A DNA stretch of 64,000 nucleotides, taken from Musa acuminata AAA Group (Eukaryota; Streptophyta; Magnoliopsida; Zingiberales; Musaceae). A program made the position numbers and the translations under genes. A model generated the notes under the pieces. It did no database searches. It saw nothing but the letters and a program-made list of their open reading frames with translations, and was not told where the DNA came from. This document shows, in pieces, positions 33,409 to 42,733 of the stretch (position 1 is its first letter; each line of letters begins with the position of its first letter). The stretch spans positions 33,605,501 to 33,669,500 of the forward strand of contig NC_088345.1 of NCBI RefSeq assembly GCF_036884655.1, read 5' to 3'.

Positions 33409-34904
33409 GGCCCCAACCCAATTCAAAATTCGAGCTCAAAACAATCAAATCGATCAAATCCCAGAATTCTGGGATCAGGCGGTTGCACCTCTCGACTGGA
33501 GAGGTGGCACCGCCTGGCAGAGCTCGAAGACTGAGCTCTGCCGATTGCTTCTCTCTGCCAGAGCTCGAAGACTGAGCTCGATGGTTGCATCACCTGGCAG
33601 AGCTCGAAGACTGAGCTTGGTGATTGCATCACCTGGCAGAGCTCGAAACAGAGCTCGGTGGTTGCATCACCTGGCAGAGCTCCAAGCTGAGCTCAGGCTG
33701 ATCCACCTCTCTGCCAGAGCTCGAAGACTGAGCTTGGTGAATGCATCACCTGGCAGAGCTCGAGACTGAGCTCAGGCTGATGCACCTCTCTGCCAAAGCT
33801 CGAAGACTGAGCTTGGTGGTTGCATCGCCTGGCAGAGCTCGGAACTTGAGCTCTGGCGGTGCAACCTCTTGGCTGGGGCGGTTGCACCTCCCAGCCGTGC
33901 AGCCCTGGCGGTTGCACCTCCTGGCTGGGGCGGTTGCACCTCCCAGCCCCACAGCCCAGGCGGTTGCACCTCCTGGCTGGGGCGGTTGCACCTCTCAACC
34001 CCACAGCCCAGGCGGTTGCACCTCCTGGCTGGGGCGGTTGCACCTCCTGGTGCAATCAGGGTCCGAATGGTTCACTCCATTCGACCCACTTTGATTCTTT
34101 TCAGGGGCCCAATTGCCCCAAGATTAAGCTAATGGGATCACCTCCCATTTTCATGCTTAATCATCGTGCTAACTACGATTATCTCTAAGACAACTTCTGC
34201 AGCTTGCTCCGATGCGTCAATCGCTTCTTCCGGCGAGTTTCCGGCCAACTTCCGTCGATCAACCGATAACCCTCGGTGATCCTTCTGCGGACATCCGGCA
34301 TACTCCTGGACTTTGCGACGATCCACTTGGCGAGTTCCGACGAGCTTCGCTTGGCAAGCTTCTGGACTTCTCGGATCTGTTCTCTCTGAACCTCCGACGA
34401 CTGTCCGAACTTCCGTCGAACTCTCGAACTCCCAACGTGATCATGATCTTGACTCCGGCGCAACTCCTGCTGCTTGTCTTACTCTCATCGTAGTTAATCC
34501 TGCACAACAAATCAAAACTTCGATCGAGACAAATAATCCTAAGCAATTAACCAAGTTGTCCGACATGTCATTGGTCCCTCGACGCTTCGTCCGATTCTTC
34601 GGCGCATCGTCCTCTCGTGCAGCCTATTGCCCAATCGGCCAGTTGACTCCGCAACTCCGATATCCTTGGCACAATACCCGCTCTTCTTGGCCCGATGCCC
34701 GAGTCCACGGCCCGAAGCCTTCTGTCGATACGTCGACCGATCCACCGGCCCGACGTCCAATCTTCTGACATGATCCTTCGGCACAACATGATTTTCCTGC
34801 TTTAATTGTCTCATCCTGATCGAAGCATCCTGCGTCACTCAAAACGCAGATTAAATCATAAACATATATCAAGTAGTTTCATCATCAAAATACGAGATTC
34901 AACA

Positions 34905-34909
34905 CAATT
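34905..34909. repeat. Target-site duplication CAATT, right copy
   Basis: Matches 26018-26022. Confidence 0.92.
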
Positions 34910-36531
34910 GAATAAGAAAGCTAAAGAATGTCAATTTCCAAAGAAATGAAATCAGAATATGCGAAATCGACCAAAGCTCGATTTCTGGCAGAATTCAAGA
35001 GGCACATTGAACAAATGATTCAAACTATCAATCATGCTCCAAGTTACTCAGAAATATATCATTGGAAAGATATTTCAATTTATTTTCAGATAAAACAAGT
35101 CTCGTACGAATCGAAGCTTCCAACAAAAAGTTACAATAGATTTAGTAACCCAAGATCAAAGAACAAATCTCAATTTTACAGAATTCACAGGGTCGGTTTC
35201 AACAGAAAATTGGGCAGGCATTTGGACTCTAAATCATTCAATCCATATGCCAAAGAAAGATCTACGAGTCTAGTTTCCAATGAAATAAGCTTTGAACAAA
35301 TCGGAGTTTCCAAAGTCAACTTATAGGCAAATCACTAACAAAAGGTCAGAAATTACGATCCCTGTTTTGTAGAATCTGTAGGCTCATTTGATACAGAAGT
35401 TTGGGCAGGCAAACTTACTCCGAATTCTTAAAATAAGCTATCAAAAGAAAGGTTTATGAGTCTATATTCTGATCAAATAAGTTTTGTCCAAATCAGAGGT
35501 CAATACATGATGTTATAGCCATAACAAAGTAGAAGGGTCAGAATATCAGAAGTTGCATAGATTCGAATCGTTACGTCTAAACAGGAGATATATCAAATGA
35601 AAGGCTAGAACAATTCAAAGTTCCTCATATTCAAAACAAATGTAGCGGTAAAATTGTGGTAAGGAAAGATCAGGACACTTGCAATAGGAAAGATTAGAAA
35701 GCTTGCCATAGGAAGGATAGGAACACTTGCAAGAGAAAAGATTAGAAAGCTTGCAATAGAAAGGATCAGAACACTTGCCTTTCAAAGATTTCGATCCGAA
35801 GATCCGAAGAAGGTGTCAGCCCAAATCCTTCTACTTTTCCTTCACAACTGTAGCTCATGCAGAACATAGAGGCATAGTCACCGACTCTCTCTTACTCTCG
35901 TTCCTTCGTTTTCTTTCCCAAACGCAGCTGCCACAGCCACCACCGCTGTCGCTGCCACAATCGATGCCCCTACCACTGCACTACTTCCTTCCTCCTCTTC
36001 TTTCGCAGACACAGCTGCTGCATACGCAGTCGCTGCCGCTGTGGCCGCAATCCCTTCCGCAGCCCCATTTTTCCCCCTTTCCTTTCTTTTCTTTCCCAGC
36101 TACACTGCTGCAGTCGCAGCCTCAGCCACGGCCGCAGCCTCTTCTTCCTCCCCTGCTCATCTTCCTCTCCTTCTTCTCTTCCAACTGCAGCTGCCATCGC
36201 CGTAGCCGCAGCCCCTTCTCCTCTTCCTCTCTTCTTCCTCTCCTTCCCTTTCTCTTCTTCTTCCTTTCCTTTTTCTCTTTCCCTGCCACAGCTGCAGCTG
36301 CCACTGCCGCTGCCGCAGCTACTTCTTTCCCTTCTCCTCTTCCTTCTCCTCTTCCTTCTCCTTCCTTTCTTCATCTTCTCTCCCCACTGCAACTACTGCA
36401 GTCGCGGCCGCAGCCACGGCCGCAACCTCTTCTTCCTCCCCTGCTCATCTTCCTCTTCTTCTTCTCTTCCAACTGCAGCTGCCATCGCCGCAGCTGCAGC
36501 CCCTTCTTCCCCGGCGTCACACACACCCACT

Positions 36532-36559
36532 CCTCTGTTTCCTCTGCAGGAAACAGAGG
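36532..36559. repeat. 12-bp inverted repeat, Gypsy-3 hairpin series
   Basis: Arms CCTCTGTTTCCT and AGGAAACAGAGG, 4-base loop. Confidence 0.9.
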
Positions 36560-36640
36560 TATCACAACCTCTTCTCCTGCTTCCTCTTCTTCTTCTCTTC
36601 CTCTTCTTCTTCTTCTCCTCTTCGAACGCCCCACACCTCT

Positions 36641-36669
36641 CCTCTGTTTCCACCTGCAGGAAACAGAGG
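36641..36669. repeat. 11-bp inverted repeat, Gypsy-3 hairpin series
   Basis: Arms CCTCTGTTTCC and GGAAACAGAGG, 7-base loop. Confidence 0.9.
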
Positions 36670-36818
36670 TGCTGCAGCCCTAGCTGCTGCCACCTCTCGC
36701 TCCTCTCCCTCGTCCCTCTCTTTTCCCTCTTCTTCTCCTTCTCTTCTTCTCCTCTTCCCTTTTCCTCCCCAACGCCACACACCTCCTCGCTGCAGCCTTG
36801 CCGCAACTATCCTCCTCT

Positions 36819-36860
36819 CTTCTTCTTCTTCTTCTTCTTCTTCTTCTTCTTCTTCTTCTT
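36819..36860. repeat. CTT microsatellite
   Basis: Uninterrupted TTC repeats, longer than the left LTR equivalent. Confidence 0.9.
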
Positions 36861-36893
36861 CCCTTCTCCTCCCCAACGCCCCACACATCCTCT

Positions 36894-36922
36894 CCTCTGT
36901 TTCCACCTGCGGGAAATAGAGG
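36894..36922. repeat. Inverted repeat with one mismatch, same series
   Basis: Arms CCTCTGTTTCC and GGAAATAGAGG. Confidence 0.85.
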
Positions 36923-37072
36923 TGCAGCAACCCTAGCTGCTGCTGCTGCCTCTCTCTCTCCTCTCCATCTTCCCTCTCTTCTTCTTCTTCTTCTTTTCTT
37001 CTCTTCTCCCTCTTCCTCCTCTCTTCTTTTCCCTCTTCATCTTCTTTCTTCTCTCCTCACGCCCCACCGCTC

Positions 37073-37100
37073 CTCTCTGTTTCTCGAAAGAAACAGAGAG
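37073..37100. repeat. 12-bp inverted repeat, CTCTCTGTTTCT type
   Basis: Arms CTCTCTGTTTCT and AGAAACAGAGAG with loop CGAA. The left LTR has lost it. Confidence 0.9.
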
Positions 37101-37264
37101 TGGGTGGGAGGCAGTGGGATAAAACCGATATTTTCGATTTTGTTTATTTTCTTTTCATTTTGCAACTTAGCAGTTTAGTCCTTGAAATTTTTATATTTAC
37201 ATATAGGTCCTCAAATTTACATATAATTTCTTATTAATAATTTTCAAAAGTGAGGGATGTTACA

Positions 37265-37300
37265 TGGGTGAGCCCTTGGGAATTCCTTCTGTTGCACTCC
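37265..37300 (+). rRNA. 5S rRNA 3' fragment beside the Gypsy-3 LTR
   Basis: Starts TGGGTGAGCCC in the C-box region and ends GTTGCACTCC. A T5 run follows at 37301-37305, which fits a Pol III terminator. The 5' part is absent at the LTR junction. Confidence 0.85.
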
Positions 37301-37613
37301 TTTTTGCGCCCCGAGTGACCAAAACCTCTCCCGTCGACCTCCGAGGTGATGGTTTTGGGCTTCGGAATTTGCCTGGACCGCTATGCAGTCCGTCTCATGG
37401 GGCTCGGAGAGAGGTTTCCGGAATGGGGTCGCAATAGCGATTCCGAGTTCGTTCGAGAAAGTCCCGATGGTTTCGGCGCGAGCTTGCCGTGTCCGGTACG
37501 CGCTGGGCATCGGAGAGATCCGACAATGGCGATTCCGAGATCATTGGAGAGGTTTAGGGGCTCCATACACTGTCCGTGATGTGCACAAAGGCGAGGGACA
37601 ACCCATACAAAAG
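37301..37613 (+). repeat. 5S rDNA intergenic spacer
   Basis: Same spacer as 19208-19520, starting TTTTTGCGCCCCGAG; several substitutions. Confidence 0.85.
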
Positions 37614-37715
37614 GAGTGGGATCATACCAGCACTAAAGCACCAGATCCCATCAGAACTCCGAATTTAAGCGTGCTTGGGCGAGAGTAGTACTAGGATGGG
37701 TGATCCCTTGGGAAG
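37614..37715 (+). rRNA. 5S rRNA copy, truncated at the 3' end (probable pseudogene)
   Basis: Starts GAGTGGGATCATACCAGC and is colinear with 5S to GGGAAG, then jumps to spacer (ACCTCTGAGGCGATGG). It has the same missing 3' end and the same GAATTTAAGCG change as 19521-19622. C-box region reads TGGGTGATCC. Confidence 0.9.
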
Positions 37716-37992
37716 ACCTCTGAGGCGATGGTTTTGAGCCTCGGAATTTGCCGTGACCGCTACACAGTCAGTCTCGTGGGGCTCGGAGAGAGGTTTCCGG
37801 AATGGGGTCGCAATAACGATTCCGAGTTCGTTCGAGAAAGTCCCGATGGTTTCGGCGCGAGCTTGCCGTGTCCGGTACGCGGTGGGCATTGGAGAGATCT
37901 GACAATGGTGATTCCGAGATCGTTTGAGAGGTATAGGGGCTCCATACGTCGTCCGCGACGTGCAGAAAGGCGAGGGACGATGCACACAAAAC
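37716..37992 (+). repeat. 5S spacer, deletion form
   Basis: Spacer lacking its first part because the deletion joins it to the 5S body. Unit period from 37614 to 37993 is 379 bases. Confidence 0.85.
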
Positions 37993-38094
37993 GAGTGCGA
38001 TCATACCAGCACTAAAGCACCGGATCCCATCAGAACTCCGAATTTAAGCGTGCTTGGGCGAGAGTAGTACTAGGATGGGTGACCCCCTGGGAAG
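37993..38094 (+). rRNA. 5S rRNA copy, truncated at the 3' end (probable pseudogene)
   Basis: GAGTGCGATCATACCAGC to CCTGGGAAG, the closest to the plant consensus of the three, including CACCGGATCCC and GGTGACCCCC. It shares the same 3' deletion and GAATTTAAGCG. Confidence 0.9.
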
Positions 38095-38357
38095 ACCTTC
38101 GAGGCGATTGTTTTGGGCCTCAGAATTTGCCATGACCGCTACGCAGTCAGTCTCGTGAGGCTCGGAGAGAGATTTCTGGAATGGGGTCGCAATAGCGATT
38201 CCGAGTTCGTTCGAGAAAGTCCCGATGGTTTCGGCGGGCGCTTGCCATGTCCGGTACGCGGTGGGCATCCGAGAGATCCGACAATGGCAATTCCGAGATC
38301 GTTCGAGAGGTTTAGGGGCTCCATACGCACAAAGGCGAGTGACGACGCACACAAAAC
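38095..38357 (+). repeat. 5S spacer, deletion form, slightly shorter
   Basis: About 14 bases shorter than 37716-37992, near the CTCCATACG block. Confidence 0.85.
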
Positions 38358-38371
38358 GAGTGCGATCATAC
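38358..38371 (+). pseudogene. 5S rRNA 5' stub (14 bases) cut by SIRE-D
   Basis: GAGTGCGATCATAC, the first bases of a 5S gene, then TGTTAGGATC of SIRE-D. The last five bases (CATAC) are the expected left target-duplication copy; the right copy is not in the window. Confidence 0.85.
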
Positions 38372-39194
38372 TGTTAGGATCAAGAGCACTAAGAGGGGGG
38401 GGTGAATTAGTGCAGTGGAAAACCTTCTGAGATTAAAATCAAAAACTGTGTTCGTTCGATAGAAGTGATTTTGGTAAGAAACCCGATTCGTAAATCACTT
38501 CAACTTTTGACTAGGAGAGATGCAGCAAAGATATGAATGTAGTTTGCAGTTATGATGGAAATCAGAATATAAGTGCAAACTGAAATACGACGTTCGTACG
38601 ATAAAAGCGATTTCGGTATAAAAGCTGATTCGTAAACCACTTTAACTTGAGATAAGGTGAGATGCAGTTAAAGCAAAGATATAAAGGCAATTTGCAGTTA
38701 TGATGGAAATCAGAACGTAATCGTAAACTGAAATACGACGTTCGTACGATAAAACTGATTTGCGTCTTAAACCTCGATTCGGAAAGTGCAAAGCTTGAAA
38801 CCCGATCGTATATGCGTAGAAAGCAGTAAGCTTTAGAGGAGGTTTGCAGTAAAGATAATATGCTCAAAGTAAATGCAAATCGAGATTTAGAGTGGTTCAG
38901 TCAATCTTGACCTACTCCACTTTTGGCTTCCTCCACCGACGAGGTCACCGACGTCAACTAGAGGCCTTCCTTCAATAGGCGAAGGCCAAACAACCTTTTA
39001 CAGTTTCACTCCTTTTGACAAGCTTAGAAGACAACCCTTACAGAATTTTCTCTCCTCTCTTTACAACTCAGAACTTGGAAGAATAGAGGGAGAAGAACTT
39101 TTGGCCTTTACAACAATTTTGAGCTCTAAGAATCACAGAAAAATATCAAGATTTCGGTGTAAGTTGAATTCCTTTCAGTGCTGAATGGGTGGGG

Positions 39195-39202
39195 TATTTA
39201 TA
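39195..39202 (-). promoter_or_regulatory. LTR TATA box, SIRE-D left
   Basis: Minus-strand TATAAATA. Confidence 0.65.
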
Positions 39203-39539
39203 GGCTCCAACTCAGTTCAAATTTGGAGCTCAAAACTGTCAATTCCCGGAATTCCGGGATCAGGCGGTTGCACCTCCTGACTAGAGCGGTTGCACCGCCT
39301 GGCAAAGCTCGAAGACTGAGCCTCTGGGCGGTGCTACCTCCTATCAGGGGCGGTTGCACCTCCTGACAGAGCTCGAAGACCGAGCTCAGGCGGTTGCACC
39401 TCCTGACTGAGGCGGTTGCACCGCCTGGCAGAGCTCAAAGACTGAGCTCAAGCGGTGCCACCTCTTGTCAGGGGAGGTTGCACCGCCCAGTCTCGCTCAG
39501 AGACTGAACCACAGGCAGTGCCACCGCCTGGCTGGAGCG

Positions 39540-39544
39540 GTTGC
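39540..39544. repeat. Target-site duplication GTTGC, left copy
   Basis: Matches 41806-41810 around the solo LTR. Confidence 0.9.
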
Positions 39545-39669
39545 TGTTAGGATCGAGAGCACTAAGAGGGGGGGGGTGAATTAGTGCAGCGGAAATCTTA
39601 CAGCGATTAAAAACCAAAAGCTGCGTTCGTTCAAAAAAACTATTATGATGCAAAAGCAAATTCTCAGTT

Positions 39670-39966
39670 TGTATCTAAGTGCAGTTTGCGTCTAAGCGCA
39701 GATTGCGTCTAAGCGCAGTTTTGCGTCTAAGCGCAGTTTACGTCTAAACTCAGATTTACGTCTAAACGCAGTTTTACGTCTAAACGCAGATTTACGTCTA
39801 AACGCAGATTTACGTCTAAACGCAGATTTACGTCTAAACGCAGTTTTACGTCTAAACGCAGATTTACGTCTAAACTCAGATTTACGTCTTAAACTCAGAT
39901 TTACGTCTAAACGCAGATTTACATCTAAACGCAGTTTTACGTCTAGACGCAGATTTACGTCTAAAC
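39670..39966 (-). repeat. 18-base minisatellite, solo LTR
   Basis: Same unit as in SIRE-1, about 15 units, with one 19-base variant near 39880-39900. Confidence 0.9.
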
Positions 39967-40682
39967 TTTGAAACTTGTTTGTATACTCGCAGAAGGCAGT
40001 ATGCAGTTGAAATCAAGACGTAAACGTGAACTGAGATCTGATGATTGAGCGAGGAAAGCCGATTTACGTCTGAATGCAGTTTTACGTCTAAATGTTGAAA
40101 CTCGTTCGTAAAATTGTAGAGGACAGTTTGCAGTTTTCAATAGGATCAAAATGTACGTGTAAACTGCAAAGAAGCTCGTTCGTAAAAGCACGGAAGACAG
40201 TTCTGCAGAATCAAACGTAAACGTAAACTGTAATGTATGAAAATACGAATTTACGTCTGAATGCATATTCGGAAGAACAGCACTTAGAACTTGTTCGTGA
40301 AAGCGCAGAGAGCAGTAGTAATGAAGGAGGTTTGCAGTAATGATAAAGTGCTCGAGAATAAACGCAAACCAGAGATTTAGAGTGGTTCGGTCAGCCTTGA
40401 CCTACTCCACTTTTGGCTTCCTCCACCGACGAGGTTGCCGACGTCAACTAGGGGCCTTCCTTCAATAGGCGAAGGCCAAACTGCCCTTTTACAATTTCTC
40501 TCCTTTTGACAGGCTCAGGAGACAACCTTTACAAACCTTTCTCTCCTCACTTTACAACTGAAAACTTGAAGAACAGAAGGAGGAGACTTAAAGGCTTTAC
40601 AACACTTTTGAGCTCTTAGAATCACAGAAAAGATCAAGATTTCGGTGTCGGTCTGTATCTTTTCAGTGCTGAATGGGTGGGG

Positions 40683-40690
40683 TATTTATA
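40683..40690 (-). promoter_or_regulatory. LTR TATA box, solo LTR
   Basis: Minus-strand TATAAATA. Confidence 0.65.
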
Positions 40691-41805
40691 GGCCCCAACC
40701 CAATTCAAAATTCGAGCTCAAAACGATCAAATCGATCAAATCCCAGAATTCTGGGATCAGGCGGTTGCACCTCTTGACTGGAGAGGTGGCACCGCCTGGC
40801 AGAGCTCGAAGACTGAGCTCAGGTGACTGCTCCTCTCTGCTAGAGCTCGAAGACTGAGCTTGATGGTTGCATCACCTGGCAGAGCTCGAAGACTGAGCTC
40901 GGTGGTTACATCACCTGGCAGAGCTCGGTGGTTGCATCACCTGGCAGAGCTCGAAACTGAGCTCAGGCTGATGCACCTCTCTGCCAGAGCTCGAAGACTG
41001 AGCTCGGTGGTTGCATCACCTGGCAGAGCTCGAGACTGAGCTCAGGCTGATGCACCTCTCTGCCAGAGCTCGAAGACTGAGCTTGGTGGTTGCATCGCCT
41101 GGCAGAGCTCAAAACTTGAGCTCTGGCGGTGCTACCTCTTGACAGAGGAGGTTGCACCGCCCAGTCTAGCTCGAAGACTGAGCTCTGGGCGGTTGCACCT
41201 CTTGGCTGGGGCGGTTGCACCTCCCAGCCTCGCAGCCCTGGCGGTTGCACCTCCTGGCTGGGGCGGTTGCACCTCCTGGTGCAATCAGGGTCCGAATGGT
41301 TCACTCCATTCGACCCAATTTGAATCTTTTCAGGGGCCCAATTGCCCCAAGATTAAGCTAATGGGATCACCTCCCATTTTCATGCTTAATCATCATGCTA
41401 ACTACGATTAACTCTAAGACAACTTCTGCAGCTTTGCTCCGATGCGTCAATCGCTTCTTCCGACGAGTTTCCGGCCAACTTCCGTCGATCATCCGATAAA
41501 CCCTCGGTGATCCTTCTGCGGACATCCGGCATACTCCTGGACTTTGCGACGATCCACTTGGCGAGTTCCGACGAGCTTCGCTTGGCAAGCTTCTGGACTT
41601 CTCGGATCTGTTCTCGCTGAACCTCCGACGACCGTCCGAACTTCCGTCGAACTCTCGAACTCCCAACGTGATCATGATCTTGACTCCGGCGCAACACCTG
41701 CTGCTTGTCTTACTCTCATCGTAGTTAATCCTGCACACTTATCTCAACACATAGATTAGATAACAAATGACAATTGACTTCATCATCAAAATCCGAGATT
41801 CAACA

Positions 41806-41810
41806 GTTGC
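41806..41810. repeat. Target-site duplication GTTGC, right copy
   Basis: Matches 39540-39544. Confidence 0.9.
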
Positions 41811-42733
41811 ACCTCCCAGTCTTGCCGGAGACTGAGCCCAGGCGGTGCAACCTCCTGCCTTGGGCGATTCAAACGCTTAGTAGAAATCAGGGACCGAATG
41901 GGTTGATCCATTCGGCCCAATTTGGGTTTTTTAGGGGCCCAATTGCCCCAAGATTAAGTTATTGGGATCACCTCCCATTTCCAACTTAATCAATGTGCTA
42001 ACTACGATTTTTCCTAAGACATTTACTGCAACTTGCTCCGGTGCGTCAATCGCTTCTTCCGGCGAGCTTCCGACGATCTTCCGTCGATCATCCGATGAAC
42101 CCTTGGTGATGCTCCTGCAGACTTCCGGCAAACTCCTGGACTTGCAACGATTCACTTGGCGAGTTCCGACGAGCTTCTTTGGCAAGCTTATGGACTTCTC
42201 GGATTTGTTCCCGCAGAACTTCCGACGACTGTCCGAACTTCCGTCGAACTCTCGAACTCCCAACGTGATCATTGTCTTGACTCCGGCGTAACTCCTACTG
42301 CATGTCTTTCTTCCATTGTAGTTAATCCTGCACACTTAAAGCAAAACTTCGATCGAGACAATTAATCCTAAGAAATTAACCAAGTTGTCTGGCATGTCAT
42401 TGGTCCCTCGACGCTTCGTCCGATTCTTCGACGCTTCGTCCTCTCCTGCAACCTATTGCCCAATCGGCCAGTTGACTCCGCAACTCCGATATCCTTGGCA
42501 CAATACCCGCTCTTTTTGGCCCGATGCCCGAGTCCATGGCCCGAAGCCTTCTGTCGATACGTCGACCGATCCACTAGCTCGACGTCCAATCTTCTGACAT
42601 GTTCCTTCGGCACAACATGATTTTCCTGCTTTAATTGTCTCATCCTGATCGAAGAATCCTGCGTCACTCAAAACGCAGATTAAATTATAAACATATATCA
42701 AGTGGTTTCATCATCAAAATATGAGATTCAACA
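41811..42733 (-). repeat. SIRE-D left LTR, part 2
   Basis: Resumes U3 after the solo LTR and ends GAGATTCAACA beside a purine tract. Confidence 0.9.

Larger units (their letters stand above)
26023..34904 (-). mobile_element. SIRE-1: complete non-autonomous Sirevirus-like copia element
   Basis: 8.9 kb with LTRs 26023-28583 and 32362-34904, flanked by CAATT. In element sense: 5' LTR, primer site TGGTATCAGAGC, one gag frame (31313-32311), about 2.7 kb of AT-rich non-coding DNA with five purine tracts and a hairpin array, 3' LTR. Protease, integrase, RT and RNase H are absent. The LTRs differ by about eight substitutions visible to me and by one 18-base minisatellite unit (2561 versus 2543 bases). 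The insertion is therefore recent. Confidence 0.93.
32362..34904 (-). repeat. SIRE-1 right LTR (5' LTR in element sense)
   Basis: Near-identical to 26023-28583, one 18-base unit shorter. TATA 33401-33408, U3 repeats 33481-34056, terminal GATTCAACA before CAATT. Confidence 0.95.
19727..37264 (-). mobile_element. Gypsy-3: degenerate Ty3/gypsy element in 5S rDNA, split by SIRE-1
   Basis: Left LTR 19727-22661, interior 22662-24304, right LTR 24305-26022 continuing at 34910-37264. Element sense is minus: primer-site-like CTCTGATACCACCA lies beside the right LTR and a purine tract beside the left. Both outer ends abut 5S rDNA but at different positions of the repeat (spacer on the left, 5S gene on the right), and no target duplication is visible. 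It may be a recombinant or have lost flanking DNA. Confidence 0.85.
34910..37264 (-). repeat. Gypsy-3 right LTR, part 2
   Basis: Resumes Gypsy-3 LTR sequence after SIRE-1 and rejoins homology with the left LTR at about 35521 (ATAACAAAGTAGAAGGGTC). Pyrimidine-rich part 35900-37070 with four hairpins and a CTT tract. Ends GGGATGTTACA against 5S sequence. Long Pro/Ser/Leu frames here are compositional, not genes. Confidence 0.88.
38372..39544 (-). repeat. SIRE-D left LTR, part 1
   Basis: TGTTAGGATC with a G8 run, R/U5 without the 18-base array but with repeated blocks of CGTACGATAAAA type (38590-38760), TATA 39195-39202, U3 repeats from 39255. Interrupted by the solo LTR. Confidence 0.9.
39545..41805 (-). 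mobile_element. Solo Sirevirus-like LTR inside the SIRE-D LTR
   Basis: TGTTAGGATC to GAGATTCAACA, 2261 bases, flanked by GTTGC and with no interior. It is the expected product of LTR-LTR recombination. It contains an 18-base array (39670-39966), TATA 40683-40690 and U3 repeats 40758-41285. It belongs to the minisatellite-bearing subfamily. Confidence 0.93.

Noticed and set aside
34928..35326. 132-codon frame just right of SIRE-1
   Set aside because: It lies in the Gypsy-3 LTR and starts only at the insertion edge; related LTR sequence elsewhere has no matching frame.
37614..38094. Cassandra-type small retrotransposon LTRs, which carry 5S-like sequence
   Set aside because: The units here are head-to-tail 5S plus spacer with a 365-379 base period, no TG...CA ends, primer site or purine tract; tandem 5S rDNA fits better.
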